A DNA stretch of 64,000 bases from Corynebacterium sp. (GTDB lineage: Bacteria > Actinomycetota > Actinomycetes > Mycobacteriales > Mycobacteriaceae): assembly GCF_022712275.1 (NCBI RefSeq), contig NZ_JALAGU010000022.1, positions 1 through 64,000 on the forward strand. Direction: 5' to 3'. A program made the translations under genes and the position numbers. A model generated the notes under the pieces. That model was not told the origin of the DNA and did not search any database. It saw nothing but the letters and a program-made list of their open reading frames with translations. Numbering within the stretch: the first letter of the stretch is position 1; every line of letters starts with the position of its first letter. This document shows, one piece after another, positions 35,644-44,892 of the stretch.

Positions 35644-36321
35644 GTGCACACCTACCGACGTGGTGAACAGCTGCTCGCTGTCGCCCTCACCGTTCTCGCA
35701 GGGTTCGTCGACTCCGTCGGCTTCCTCTACCTCGGTGGCGTCTTCCTGTCCTTCATGTCCGGAAACACCACCCGCTTCGCCACCGCCGCGGTCGAGGGCG
35801 ACGGAAGCCTCGCCGTTCTCGCAGGCAGCTGCCTCGGACTGTTCCTCGGCGGCGTGATCCTCGGTGCGCTGGTCCACCGACTCGCGCGGAACCGGTGGGA
35901 GCTGACCCGGGGGCGGGAGGCGGTGATGGTCACCGTCACCCTCCTCTTCGGCCTTTCCGCACTGCTTGTCGCCCTCGACGCCGAGCGTGCGGCCATGCTG
36001 GTGCTCTCCGTCGGCATCGGTGCCCTCAACAGCGTCTTCGAACGCGACGGGGAGGTTGCGGTCCCGCTGACCTACATGACCGGCACACTGGTGAAGATGG
36101 GCCAGCGACTGGTGGACGCCTTCTTCGGCGGCGAGCATATCCGCTGGATCTCCCATCTGCTGCTGTGGCTGGGCCTGGCGGTCGGTGCGGTGGGCGGTGC
36201 CGTGGTTTTCGAGACCCTGGGCATCTCCACGGTCTACGTCATCGCCGGCTACATGCTGCTGCTCACGGTGGTCAGTCAGGTGGTGCGCGAGGGGCGTCGA
36301 CGCGCCGGGCTGCCGCTGTAA
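35644..36321 (+). CDS. DUF1275 (YoaK family) membrane protein
   Basis: A 225-residue protein translated from GTG 35644. It shows six predicted membrane helices and the family's two key blocks: AGFVDSVGFLYLGGVFLSFMSGNTTRFA near residues 19-46, and GALNSVFERDGEVAVPLTYMTGTLVKMGQRL near 130-160. The family is a broadly distributed set of transporter-like proteins without a settled substrate. It precedes the three oxidoreductase genes by 33 bases and may be cotranscribed with them. Confidence 0.88.
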   Translation: MHTYRRGEQLLAVALTVLAGFVDSVGFLYLGGVFLSFMSGNTTRFATAAVEGDGSLAVLAGSCLGLFLGGVILGALVHRLARNRWELTRGREAVMVTVTLLFGLSALLVALDAERAAMLVLSVGIGALNSVFERDGEVAVPLTYMTGTLVKMGQRLVDAFFGGEHIRWISHLLLWLGLAVGAVGGAVVFETLGISTVYVIAGYMLLLTVVSQVVREGRRRAGLPL

Positions 36322-36354
36322 AAGCCTGTTCAGCCGCGGACTACAGTCAGGTGT

Positions 36355-37761
36355 ATGAGCACTGTTGACACTGTTGACGCCGACCTCGATGCTGAGCTGG
36401 GTTCCCTCCTCACCGGGTCTCTGATCACGGACCCTGACATCCTCGCCACCTTCTCCCGCGACGAGTCCCTCTACTCCCCGGACGGGACGCCGCTCGCCCT
36501 GGTCCGGGCGCATTCGGTCGACGATGTGGTCGCCACGATGCGTGTCGCCTACGCCCACGGTATCCCGGTGGTGCCCCAGGGCGCACGCTCGGGTATCTCG
36601 GGCGGGGCGAATGCGGTGGACGGCTGCATTCTCCTGTCGGTCAAGTCCATGGACCGGATTCTTGCGGTGGACGAGGAGAACAAGACGGTCACCGTCGAAC
36701 CCGGGATCATCAACCTGGACCTGAAGAATGCGCTGCGCCCCTACGGGCTGGCCTACCCGCCGGACCCCGGTTCGGTGGCGATGTGTTCGATCGGCGGGAA
36801 CATCGCGACCAATGCCGGTGGCATGTGCTGCGTGAAGTACGGCGTGACCCGTGAGTACGTCCGCAAACTGAAGGTCGTGCTCGCCGACGGGACGCTGACC
36901 CGGCTCGGGCACCGCACCGTCAAGGGTGTCGCCGGGCTCGACCTGGCAGGGCTGTTCACCGGCTCTGAAGGCACCCTCGGCGTCATCGTCGAAGCCACCC
37001 TCAAGCTCGTTCCACTGGGCCCGGATCCGCTCTCTGCCCTCGCGACCTTCTCCACAGTCAGGGCTGCAGTGCAGACCGTGGCGGCGTACATGGCCACGGG
37101 TGCGACCCCTTCCCTGCTGGAGATGATGGATGCGAAGACCATCGGCATGATCAACGCCCTCGGGGACTTCGGTCTCGACGAGTCGGTCGGTGCAGTGCTC
37201 ATCATGCAGTCGGACTCCACCACCGCTGCTGCGGATACCGAGGCCTTTGCCACAGTGGCGACCGACAACGGTGCCCACGACGTCGCCTTCGCCGACAATG
37301 CCCGGGACTCCGAGATGCTTGTCGCCGCCCGCCGGTCCGCCCAGCCGGCCTGGGAGCACTACGCCCGGGCGCACGGTGGCGGACAGCTGCTCGACGACGT
37401 CTGCATCCCGCGCTCGGCCATGGCGGAGTTCTGCGACCGGGTGGACGCCATCAGCGCGTCCACCGGTGCGATGGTCGCCGTGATCGCCCACGCCGGCGAC
37501 GGCAACATGCACCCGTCGGTCTTCTTCGACACCGCCGACGAGGCCTCTGTCGCCCGTGCCAGGGACGCCTTCGACCAGATCATGGCGCTGGGACTCGAAC
37601 TCGGCGGCACGATCACCGGTGAACACGGTGTGGGTAACCTGAAGTCGGAATGGCTGGCCAGGGAACTCGACGAGGGCAACCGTCGCCTGCACCGTTCAAT
37701 CAAGGACGCCGTGGACCCCACCGGCATCCTCAATCCCGGAAAGATGCTGGAGCACCTGTGA
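36355..37761 (+). CDS. GlcD-type FAD-linked oxidoreductase, tandem copy 1
   Basis: A 468-residue protein of the FAD-binding PCMH/GlcD family. The FAD domain has VPQGARSGISGGA near residues 75-87 and GGNIATNAGGMCCVKYGVTRE near 145-165. The C-terminal FAD-oxidase domain has AHAGDGNMHPSVF and GTITGEHGVG, which bind metal and substrate carboxylate in D-lactate/D-2-hydroxyacid dehydrogenases. No Fe-S domain is present. A D-2-hydroxyacid is the likely substrate and a flavoprotein or quinone the likely acceptor; which one cannot be told. Copies 2 and 3 follow with overlapping start and stop codons. Confidence 0.9.
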   Translation: MSTVDTVDADLDAELGSLLTGSLITDPDILATFSRDESLYSPDGTPLALVRAHSVDDVVATMRVAYAHGIPVVPQGARSGISGGANAVDGCILLSVKSMDRILAVDEENKTVTVEPGIINLDLKNALRPYGLAYPPDPGSVAMCSIGGNIATNAGGMCCVKYGVTREYVRKLKVVLADGTLTRLGHRTVKGVAGLDLAGLFTGSEGTLGVIVEATLKLVPLGPDPLSALATFSTVRAAVQTVAAYMATGATPSLLEMMDAKTIGMINALGDFGLDESVGAVLIMQSDSTTAAADTEAFATVATDNGAHDVAFADNARDSEMLVAARRSAQPAWEHYARAHGGGQLLDDVCIPRSAMAEFCDRVDAISASTGAMVAVIAHAGDGNMHPSVFFDTADEASVARARDAFDQIMALGLELGGTITGEHGVGNLKSEWLARELDEGNRRLHRSIKDAVDPTGILNPGKMLEHL

Positions 37762-39152
37762 CCGACGCCGCTGCCATGCTTGACACCCTCGCCGCACAAC
37801 TCACCGGTTCGCTGACCACCGACCCGGATGTCCTGGCCACCCACTCTCTCGACGAGTCCGAGCACCGGCCCGACGGAGCCGCCCTCGCCCTGGTCCGGGC
37901 GTCCTGCGTCGACGACGTGGTCGCCACGATGAGCTTCGCCTACGCCCACGGCATCCCCGTGATCCCGCAGGGCGCGCGCTCCGGACTGTCCGGTGGTGCC
38001 TGCGCCGTCGACGGGTGCATCCTGCTGTCTGTCAGGGCCATGGACCGGATCATCTCCGTGGACGAGGAGAACAAGACCGTCACCGTCGAACCCGGCATCA
38101 TCAATCTGGACCTGAAGAACGCGCTGCGGCCTTACGGGCTGGCCTATCCTCCGGACCCCGGTTCGGTGGCGATGTGCTCGATCGGCGGGAACATCGCCAC
38201 GAACGCCGGCGGTATGTGCTGTGTGAAGTACGGCGTGACCCGCGAGTACGTCCGTGAGATCACCGTCGTCCTCGCCGACGGGACCGTTACCCGGCTCGGC
38301 CACCGGACCGTGAAGGGGGTGGCCGGCCTGGACCTCACCGCCCTGTTCACCGGCTCAGAGGGCACCCTCGGCGTCATCGTCGAGGCCACACTCAAGCTCG
38401 TGCCGCTGGGCACAGACCCGCTGAGTGCCCTGGCGACCTTCCCCGACGTGCGTACCGCCACCGAAGCCGTTGCCGCCTACACGGCCACCGGGGCCACTCC
38501 GTCGATGCTGGAGATGATGGACGGCATTTCCATCGGCTTCATCAACGCCATCGGCGACTTCGGCATGGACGACTCGGTCGGAGCAGTCCTCATCATGCAG
38601 TCCGACTCGACCACTGCAGCGGAGGACACCGAGGCCTTCGCCGCGATCTCCCGGGACCACGGAGCCGTCGACGTCGCTTTCGCCGACAATGCCCTGGACT
38701 CCGAGATGCTTGTCGCCGCCCGCCGCTCCGTCCAGCCCGGCAATGAGCACTACGCCCGCGCCCACGGCGGTGGGCAGCTCATCGACGATGTCTGCGTCCC
38801 CCGCTCCCACCTCGCCGAGTTCTGTTCCGGGGTCGAGGCGATCCGCGAGGAGACCGGGACGATGATCGCGCTGGTCGCCCACGCCGGCGACGGCAACGTC
38901 CATCCCTCCGTCTTCTATGACCAGCAGGACGCCGCCTCCCGGGCAGCGGCTACCGGGGCCTTCGACCGGATCATGGCACTGGGGCTGGCCCTGGGCGGCA
39001 CGATCACCGGTGAGCACGGGGTCGGCGTCCTCAAGGCGGAGTGGCTGGCCAGGGAACTCGACGAGGGCAACCGCCACCTGCACCGCGTCATCAAGGATGC
39101 GGTGGACCCCACCGGCATCCTGAGCCCCGGTAAAATGCTGCACTATGTCTGA
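37758..39152 (+). CDS. GlcD-type FAD-linked oxidoreductase, tandem copy 2
   Basis: The frame is open from 37650, but the natural start is GTG 37758 (464 residues), whose GTGA overlaps the stop of copy 1. It shares long blocks with copy 1, including residues of about 97-160, where the two proteins are identical over more than 30 residues, and carries the same FAD motifs and the AHAGDGNVHPSVF and GEHGVG motifs. Divergence is concentrated in the N-terminus and around residues 210-300, where substrate contacts are likely, so it may have a distinct specificity. Confidence 0.88.
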   Translation: MTDAAAMLDTLAAQLTGSLTTDPDVLATHSLDESEHRPDGAALALVRASCVDDVVATMSFAYAHGIPVIPQGARSGLSGGACAVDGCILLSVRAMDRIISVDEENKTVTVEPGIINLDLKNALRPYGLAYPPDPGSVAMCSIGGNIATNAGGMCCVKYGVTREYVREITVVLADGTVTRLGHRTVKGVAGLDLTALFTGSEGTLGVIVEATLKLVPLGTDPLSALATFPDVRTATEAVAAYTATGATPSMLEMMDGISIGFINAIGDFGMDDSVGAVLIMQSDSTTAAEDTEAFAAISRDHGAVDVAFADNALDSEMLVAARRSVQPGNEHYARAHGGGQLIDDVCVPRSHLAEFCSGVEAIREETGTMIALVAHAGDGNVHPSVFYDQQDAASRAAATGAFDRIMALGLALGGTITGEHGVGVLKAEWLARELDEGNRHLHRVIKDAVDPTGILSPGKMLHYV

Positions 39153-40527
39153 CCTCGCCACTCTCGCCGACCAGCTGACCGGTCCGCTCTCCACCGACCC
39201 GGACATCCTGGAGACCTTCTCCTCCGATGAATCGGTGTACCGTGCCGACGGCAGCGCCCTGGCCCTTGTCCGCGCGCACTCGGTCGACGATGTCGTCGCG
39301 ACCATGCGTTTCGCCCACGCCCACGGGATCCCCGTGGTCCCCCAGGGTGCGCGCTCGGGACTCTCAGGTGGCGCCTGCGCCGTGGACGGCTGCATACTGC
39401 TGTCGGTGCGGAACATGGACCGGATCCTCGAGGTCGACGAGGAGAACAAGACCGTCACCGTCGAACCCGGCATCATCAACAAGGACCTCAAGGACGCGCT
39501 GAAGACGAAGGGCCTGGCCTACCCGCCGGACCCGGGTTCCTACGCGATGTGCTCGATCGGCGGGAACATCGCCACGAACGCCGGCGGCATGTGCTGCGTA
39601 AAGTACGGGGTGACACGCGAGTACGTCCGTGAGATCAAGGTCGTCCTCGCCGACGGAACCCTGACGCGCCTCGGTCACCGCACCGTCAAGGGCGTCGCCG
39701 GCCTGGATCTCACCTCACTGTTCACCGGTTCGGAGGGAAACCTCGGCGTCATCGTCGAAGCGACCCTCAAGCTCGTGCCGCTGGGTCCCGATCCGCTGAG
39801 CGCCCTGGCGACCTTCCCCTCGGTCACCGCCGCCGCGTCCGCCGTCTCCGCGTACATGCGCACCGGAGCCACACCGTCCCTGTTGGAGATGATGGACGGT
39901 ACGACCGTCGGCATGGTCCAGGACATGACGGATTTCGGTCTTGATGCCTCGGTCGGTGCGGTCCTCATCATGCAGTCCGATTCCACTACCGCGTCCGCGG
40001 ACGCCGAGGCCTTCGCCGACATCGCGCAGGAACACGGTGCTGTCGATGTCGCCTTCGCCGACAACCCGGACGACTCCGAGATGCTGGTGGCCGCCCGACG
40101 TTCCGCCCAGACAGCCTTCGAGCACTATGCGCAGTCCCACGGTGGCGGGCAGATGCTCGATGACGTGTGCGTTCCCCGTGACAGGCTGGCGGAGTTCTGC
40201 GACGGGATCACCCGCATCGGTGAGGCGACCGGGATCCGGGTCGCCGTCATCGCCCACGCCGGTGACGGCAACACCCACCCCTCGGTCTTCTTCGACAACG
40301 ACGACCCGGCATCCGTCACCGCCGGTTACGACGCCTTCTACCGGATCATGGAGCTGGGCCTGGAGCTCGGCGGCACGATCACCGGTGAGCACGGCGTGGG
40401 TGCGCTGAAGGCGGAGTGGCTGGCCAAGGAGCTCGACGAAGGCAACCGCCACCTGCACCGTGAGATCAAGAACGCCGTCGACCCGACGGGTATCCTCAAC
40501 CCCGGAAAGATGCTGTCCCGCCTGTGA
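39145..40527 (+). CDS. GlcD-type FAD-linked oxidoreductase, tandem copy 3
   Basis: A 460-residue third paralogue starting at ATG 39145, overlapping the stop of copy 2 by eight bases. All FAD and C-terminal motifs are kept (AHAGDGNTHPSVF, GEHGVG). It differs from the other two at the D/K-rich LKDALKTKGLAYPPDPGSYAM block near residues 115-135. Its stop overlaps the GTG of the RecB-family gene (GTGA), so all four genes are translationally coupled. Confidence 0.9.
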   Translation: MSDLATLADQLTGPLSTDPDILETFSSDESVYRADGSALALVRAHSVDDVVATMRFAHAHGIPVVPQGARSGLSGGACAVDGCILLSVRNMDRILEVDEENKTVTVEPGIINKDLKDALKTKGLAYPPDPGSYAMCSIGGNIATNAGGMCCVKYGVTREYVREIKVVLADGTLTRLGHRTVKGVAGLDLTSLFTGSEGNLGVIVEATLKLVPLGPDPLSALATFPSVTAAASAVSAYMRTGATPSLLEMMDGTTVGMVQDMTDFGLDASVGAVLIMQSDSTTASADAEAFADIAQEHGAVDVAFADNPDDSEMLVAARRSAQTAFEHYAQSHGGGQMLDDVCVPRDRLAEFCDGITRIGEATGIRVAVIAHAGDGNTHPSVFFDNDDPASVTAGYDAFYRIMELGLELGGTITGEHGVGALKAEWLAKELDEGNRHLHREIKNAVDPTGILNPGKMLSRL

Positions 40528-41360
40528 CTTCTGAGTCTGCTTTACCCGCTCCCGCGAAGCGTCGCCCGCTCGCCCTGTCCCCCTCCCGCGTCGGAGACTA
40601 CAACCAGTGCCCGCTGCTCTACCGCTTCCGGGCGATCGACCGACTGCCCGAGCCCAGCACCGTCGCCCAGGTCAAGGGGACGCTGGTCCATGCGGTCCTG
40701 GAGGAACTGCACGGTCTCCCGCGCGCGGAGCGCACCTACCCGGCGGCGGTGAAGATGCTCAAGCCGCACTGGGCGGCGATGACGGCGAAGGACCCGCTGC
40801 TGGATGAGCTGGTGCCGGAGTCCGACTACATGGACTTCCTCGTCGCCTCCCGTGACCTGGTCAAGGGCTACTTCCTCATGGAGAACCCGGAAGCCTTCGA
40901 CGCGGACTCGATGGAGAAGTTCGTCGACCTCACCCTGCCGAACGGGGTGCCGGTGCGCGGCTTCATCGACCGCGTGGATGTCGCCCCCACCGGCGAAGTC
41001 CGTGTTGTCGACTACAAGACCGGGAAGAAGCCGATCCCCCGGTTCGCCGGTCAGGCGATGTTCCAGATGCGGTTCTACGCCCTGGTGTGGTGGCGGCTCT
41101 ACGACCACATCCCCGAGCAGCTGCGGTTGATGTACCTCAAGGTCCGGGACGACATGGTGCTCTCACCGACCCCGGCAGAGCTCAACTACGTGGAGAAGGA
41201 CCTCGGCCGTATCTGGGACGCTGTGGGCACCGACGCCCGGTCCGGTAGCTTCGCGCCGAAGACCTCGAAGCTGTGCGGCTGGTGTTCCTTCCAGAAGATC
41301 TGCCCCGCCTTCAACGGCACCCCGCCGGAATATCCGGGAGTGCCGCCCGAGTTCGCGTGA
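40524..41360 (+). CDS. RecB-family PD-(D/E)XK nuclease
   Basis: A 278-residue stand-alone PDDEXK_1 nuclease translated from GTG 40524. Features run LSPSRVGDYNQCPLLYRFRAID (N-terminal Cys ligand), GTLVHAVLEEL (His), RGFIDRVDV and VRVVDYKTGKKP (the Asp/Asp-x-Lys catalytic set), QMRFYALVW, and a C-terminal cluster LCGWCSFQKICPAF. The four cysteines should bind an Fe-S cluster, as in AddB/Dna2-type nucleases. In related genomes it lies near trmI and arc; here the oxidoreductase genes are inserted between. Confidence 0.9.
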   Translation: MTSESALPAPAKRRPLALSPSRVGDYNQCPLLYRFRAIDRLPEPSTVAQVKGTLVHAVLEELHGLPRAERTYPAAVKMLKPHWAAMTAKDPLLDELVPESDYMDFLVASRDLVKGYFLMENPEAFDADSMEKFVDLTLPNGVPVRGFIDRVDVAPTGEVRVVDYKTGKKPIPRFAGQAMFQMRFYALVWWRLYDHIPEQLRLMYLKVRDDMVLSPTPAELNYVEKDLGRIWDAVGTDARSGSFAPKTSKLCGWCSFQKICPAFNGTPPEYPGVPPEFA

Positions 41361-41394
41361 AGAGACAGGTCGCAAGTTCGACGAGCTACCTCAA

Positions 41395-41780
41395 TTAGCT
41401 TTGGAACCCGGTCACTCGGGTCTGCACGCGGTACTCACCAGGAGTCTGCCCGAACCGCTTTCGGAATGCCGAGATGAATCCGGTGGTGCTTGTATACCCG
41501 ACGGCGGTGCAGACATCTGTCAGTGGTAGTTTCCCATCGAGCAGTGGGAGAGCTGCGGTGAGTCGCACTTCGGTGAGCCGTTCTCGGTAGCTCTTTCCGG
41601 TTTCTTCCTGGAACTTCCTGTGCACCGTTCTTTCATTTCCCCCGGGCTTCTCGGTGAGGTCCTTGAGTGGGATACGGCGGCCCGGGTCACGCGTCACCAT
41701 TTCGGCGATCGCGCGTGCTCGCGAATCGGTCGGCAGGAGGACCCGGCCCTGGGACTGCCCTGGAAGGCCTGGGCCACCAC
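41395..41780 (-). pseudogene. AraC-family regulator remnant (C-terminal HTH only)
   Basis: The frame extends upstream to 41970, but only the last ~115 residues look natural. They form a complete AraC-type DNA-binding domain: RAIAEMVTRDPGRRIPLKDLTEK, RTVHRKFQEETGKSYRERLTEVRL (first HTH), LTDVCTAVGYTSTTGFISAFRKRFGQTPGEYR (second HTH). Upstream of about 41780 the translation becomes R/P/S-rich nonsense, and the expected cupin-type sensor domain is absent. It abuts a plus-strand remnant, so this is probably a 5'-truncated pseudogene. A short HTH-only protein could still be expressed. Confidence 0.6.
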
Positions 41781-42295
41781 CTTCAGCACAGTATCGATCC
41801 CGGGAACAACACCGCCCACCGTTTCGTGCGAGGCGTGACCGCTGTCGACGTCGTCGCCGATTGTCAGGAGGAGCAGGCTGACGTGGTGATTGCCGACCAT
41901 GCGGCTGCGCGGGTCGTGGAGAAGCTTCGGGGACGCGACATGGTGAGAACGGAGGGTGGTACACAGGCACTTCGTCGGACGGTGAATGCCCGACTGCAGA
42001 TTGAGGGTGAGGAACTGAGCACAGTCTCTGTCCCCCGCCCCTTCGGAGCGCTGATCCTGAAAGCCGCCGCGTATATCACGGATTCCCGGGACCGTGACCG
42101 CCATCTGTTCGATGCAGCGGCTCTGCTCGCCTGCATCGATGACCCGTGCGTCGAGCGGGAGGGCTTCACGGGGTCAGATCGAGGTCGCATTGCGATGTGG
42201 TTTCGTACCTCGACCAGCTTCATCCGGCATGGCGGATGCTCTCCGAGCCGGACCGCGTGCAGGCACAGATCGCGCCCGACATTCTTGCCGCGTGA
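41780..42295 (+). pseudogene. Nucleotidyltransferase-like gene remnant with frameshift
   Basis: Plus-strand translation from about 41780 to 42190 reads as protein: RTEGGTQALRRTVNARLQIEGEELSTVSVPRPFGALILKAAAY and DSRDRDRHLFDAAALLACIDDP, which resembles actinobacterial nucleotidyltransferase/AbiEii-like proteins. Near 42190 the sense jumps to another frame (VVSYLDQLHPAWRMLSEPDRVQAQ), ending at a TGA at 42293-42295. No start with a ribosome site is visible, and the 5' part is missing where the AraC remnant begins. A gene broken both by truncation and by a frameshift fits best. Confidence 0.6.
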
Positions 42296-42304
42296 AATGC
42301 CAGC

Positions 42305-43237
42305 TCACTCCAGATCAAGTTCATCGAGCAGATCCAGGAACGCCGGGGCGACCGACACCCGCCACAGGACGTCGACCTTCGCATCTGCCCGCCCCGGACC
42401 GCCGTTGATGACACTGACCTGCTTGCCCTGCTGCTGCGCGTCCAGTACCAGCCGGTAGCCGCTCATCACCGCCAGCGAGGAGCCGACCACCAGCACCGAG
42501 GACGCCTCCTCCACCATCTGGGCCGCCCGCTCACGCCGTGCGACAGGCACCGGTTCCCCGAAGTAGACGACGTCCGGCTTCAGCAGCACCGAACCGCAGA
42601 CCTCACAGCCGACCATCCGGAACTTCGCGACGTGGGCATCATCCAGCGTCACGTCACCGTCCGGGTTGACCTGCGTGGGATCCGGCCGGATCTCCTCCAG
42701 GTAGCCGGGGTTGGCCGCTTCCAGCCGGGCGTCGAAGGACTGTCGCTCTTCGGTGTGCCCGCACTCGAGACAGATCACGCGGGCCAGGTCGCCGTGCAGG
42801 GTCAGCAGGTTTCGCGACCCCGCGGCGGCATGCAGACCGTCGACGTTCTGGGTGATGACGCCATCGACCAGGCCGGTGTCCTCGAGTTCGGCGATGGCGT
42901 AGTGCGTCGCATTCGGCCGGGCCGTCGCCATCTCCCGCCAGCCGACGAAGGACCGTGCCCAGTACCGGTGCGAGGCCGCCGGATCATGCCGGAATTCCTG
43001 GTAGGTCATCGGCCGGTGCCGTCCGAGTGAGCCGTGCGGCCCCCGGTAGTCCGGGATGCCGGAATCCGTGGAGACTCCGGCTCCGGTGATCACGAGGACG
43101 CCTCCCCTGCTGAGCTGGGACGCCACTGAGTGCAGCGCGACATCCGGATCAGCGTGCGTCCCGGTCTCCTCGACCACCCGGGCGATGGAACGCAGCGCGG
43201 AGCGGTGGGCGAGAGTGACCGCGTCAGGAAGAGCCAT
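42305..43237 (-). CDS. NAD-dependent protein deacylase (sirtuin)
   Basis: I chose ATG 43237 (310 residues). It carries the sirtuin motifs in order: ITGAGVSTDSGIPDYRG near residue 50, TQNVDGLHAAAG, LHGDLARVICLECGH with the catalytic His and the first Cys pair, a second zinc pair in VGCEVCGS, and VVGSSLAV. Length and motifs fit a class II-like bacterial Sir2. It should deacylate lysine with NAD+. It is followed by aspA at 29 bases but in the same direction, so cotranscription is possible. Confidence 0.93.
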   Translation of the reverse strand: MALPDAVTLAHRSALRSIARVVEETGTHADPDVALHSVASQLSRGGVLVITGAGVSTDSGIPDYRGPHGSLGRHRPMTYQEFRHDPAASHRYWARSFVGWREMATARPNATHYAIAELEDTGLVDGVITQNVDGLHAAAGSRNLLTLHGDLARVICLECGHTEERQSFDARLEAANPGYLEEIRPDPTQVNPDGDVTLDDAHVAKFRMVGCEVCGSVLLKPDVVYFGEPVPVARRERAAQMVEEASSVLVVGSSLAVMSGYRLVLDAQQQGKQVSVINGGPGRADAKVDVLWRVSVAPAFLDLLDELDLE

Positions 43238-43266
43238 GGCCTCAGTGTAGGCCCGTGACCCGAACC

Positions 43267-44832
43267 CTACGAGTCCAGGAAAAGCTCCCCGCGCCACACC
43301 GGGTGCAGCAGGTTCTCGGTGCTCAGCACCTTGTCGAGGGTCTCCTTGTCCAGCAGTTCCATCTCGAGGACGACCTCGGGCACCGACTTGCCGGTCCGGG
43401 CACACTCCTTACCCACCAGGTCACCGTTGTGGTGGCCGATGAGCGGGTTGAGGTAGGTGACGATACCGATGGAGTTGTCGACGTAACGGCGGCAGACTTC
43501 CGGGTTCGCGGTGATGTCCACCACGCAGAGGGTGCGCAGCGTGGTGCAGGCCCGGGCCAGCAGTCGGATCGACTCGAACAGGGACTGCGAGATCACCGGC
43601 TCCATGACATTGAGCTGGAGCTGACCGGCCTCCGCCGCCATCGAGATCGTCACGTCATTGCCGAAGACCTTGAAGCAGATCTGGTTGACGACCTCCGGGA
43701 TCACCGGGTTGACCTTCGCCGGCATGATCGACGAACCGGCCTGACGCTCCGGCAGGTTGATCTCGTTGAGCCCGGCCCGCGGGCCCGAAGACAGCAGTCG
43801 CAGGTCGTTGCAGATCTTCGACAGCTTCATCGCCGCACGCTTGACCACCGAGGACGCGTTGACGTAGGCACCCGTGTCACTGGTGGCCTCCAGCAGATCC
43901 CGGGCCGGCTTGATCTCCAGCCCCGTCACCTCCGACAGTGCCGAGGTGACCTGTGCCTGGTAGCCGGCCGGGGCGTTGACCCCGGTCCCGATCGCCGTTC
44001 CTCCGAGGTTGACCTCGAGCATGAAATTGGCCGCCCGGTCGAGCTGCGCCTGCTCCTCAGCCAGGTTGCGGGCGAAGGCGGTGAACTCCTCGCCGAGGCT
44101 CATCGGCACCGCGTCCTGCAGCTGGGTGCGACCCATCGTGATGATGTCCCGGAACTCGTCGCCTTTGGCGGCGAAGGACCGCTCCAGCGCTCCCAGGTGC
44201 TTGATGAGCTCCTGGAACGCGGTGTGGATGCCCAGACGGAATCCCGTCGGGTAGGCGTCATTCGTGGACTGGCTCATGTTGACGTCGTCATTGGGATTGA
44301 TGACGTCATACCTGCCCTTCTCCTCCCCCAGGTATTCCAGGGCGAGGTTGGCCACCACCTCATTGACGTTCATGTTCGTCGAGGTACCCGCGCCACCCTG
44401 GTAGACGTCGATCGGGAACTGGTCCATGCACCGGTGACTGTCGAGGATCTGGTCACAGGCCCAGACGATCGCGTCGGCCTTGTCTCCCGGCAGGGTGTGC
44501 AGCCGCCGGTTCGCCAACGCCGCGGCCTTCTTCACCTGCACCATGCCGCGGATGAACTCCGGCAGCTGGTTCAGGGTCGTCCGCGAGATCTGGAAGTTGT
44601 CGACCGCCCGCAGCGCGTGGATGCCGTAGTAGGCGTCTGCCGGAACCTCCATCGTGCCGAGGAGATCCTCCTCGGTACGGAAGGAGTCCGCGGAATGTGC
44701 CTGGCGGGAGATGGACTCCGCGGAGGTGATGATGTCCGTCGACAACGTCACCGGACGGTAGGTCCGCCCGGTCGGCATGGCGTGCGGATCGTTGCTCGGG
44801 TCGGCCTGGGGATCGTTCTGGGAGTCTGACAC
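43267..44832 (-). CDS. aspA: Aspartate ammonia-lyase
   Basis: A 521-residue fumarase/aspartase-superfamily protein with the signature GSSIMPAKVNPVIPEVV, the GTSTNMNVNEVVANLALE and NDDVNMSQSTNDAYPT blocks, and the expected length plus about 45 extra N-terminal residues. It converts L-aspartate reversibly to fumarate and ammonia in the cytoplasm. In corynebacteria aspA lies downstream of hisE-hisG, as here (60 bases after hisG). Confidence 0.95.
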   Translation of the reverse strand: MSDSQNDPQADPSNDPHAMPTGRTYRPVTLSTDIITSAESISRQAHSADSFRTEEDLLGTMEVPADAYYGIHALRAVDNFQISRTTLNQLPEFIRGMVQVKKAAALANRRLHTLPGDKADAIVWACDQILDSHRCMDQFPIDVYQGGAGTSTNMNVNEVVANLALEYLGEEKGRYDVINPNDDVNMSQSTNDAYPTGFRLGIHTAFQELIKHLGALERSFAAKGDEFRDIITMGRTQLQDAVPMSLGEEFTAFARNLAEEQAQLDRAANFMLEVNLGGTAIGTGVNAPAGYQAQVTSALSEVTGLEIKPARDLLEATSDTGAYVNASSVVKRAAMKLSKICNDLRLLSSGPRAGLNEINLPERQAGSSIMPAKVNPVIPEVVNQICFKVFGNDVTISMAAEAGQLQLNVMEPVISQSLFESIRLLARACTTLRTLCVVDITANPEVCRRYVDNSIGIVTYLNPLIGHHNGDLVGKECARTGKSVPEVVLEMELLDKETLDKVLSTENLLHPVWRGELFLDS

Positions 44833-44892
44833 GGGACTGCATGACCTTTCGGATCAACGCCGGGCCTGGAGACGACGGGTGGGTGGGTGAGG

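Noticed and set aside
35593..37692. 699-codon minus-strand frame over the DUF1275 and first oxidoreductase genes
   Set aside because: It overlaps genes with clear motifs and has the composition of antisense translation.
41667..42458. The full 263-codon plus-strand frame as an intact gene
   Set aside because: Only the middle part reads as protein. The start lies in the AraC remnant and the end continues antisense to the sirtuin gene, so I called a pseudogene instead.
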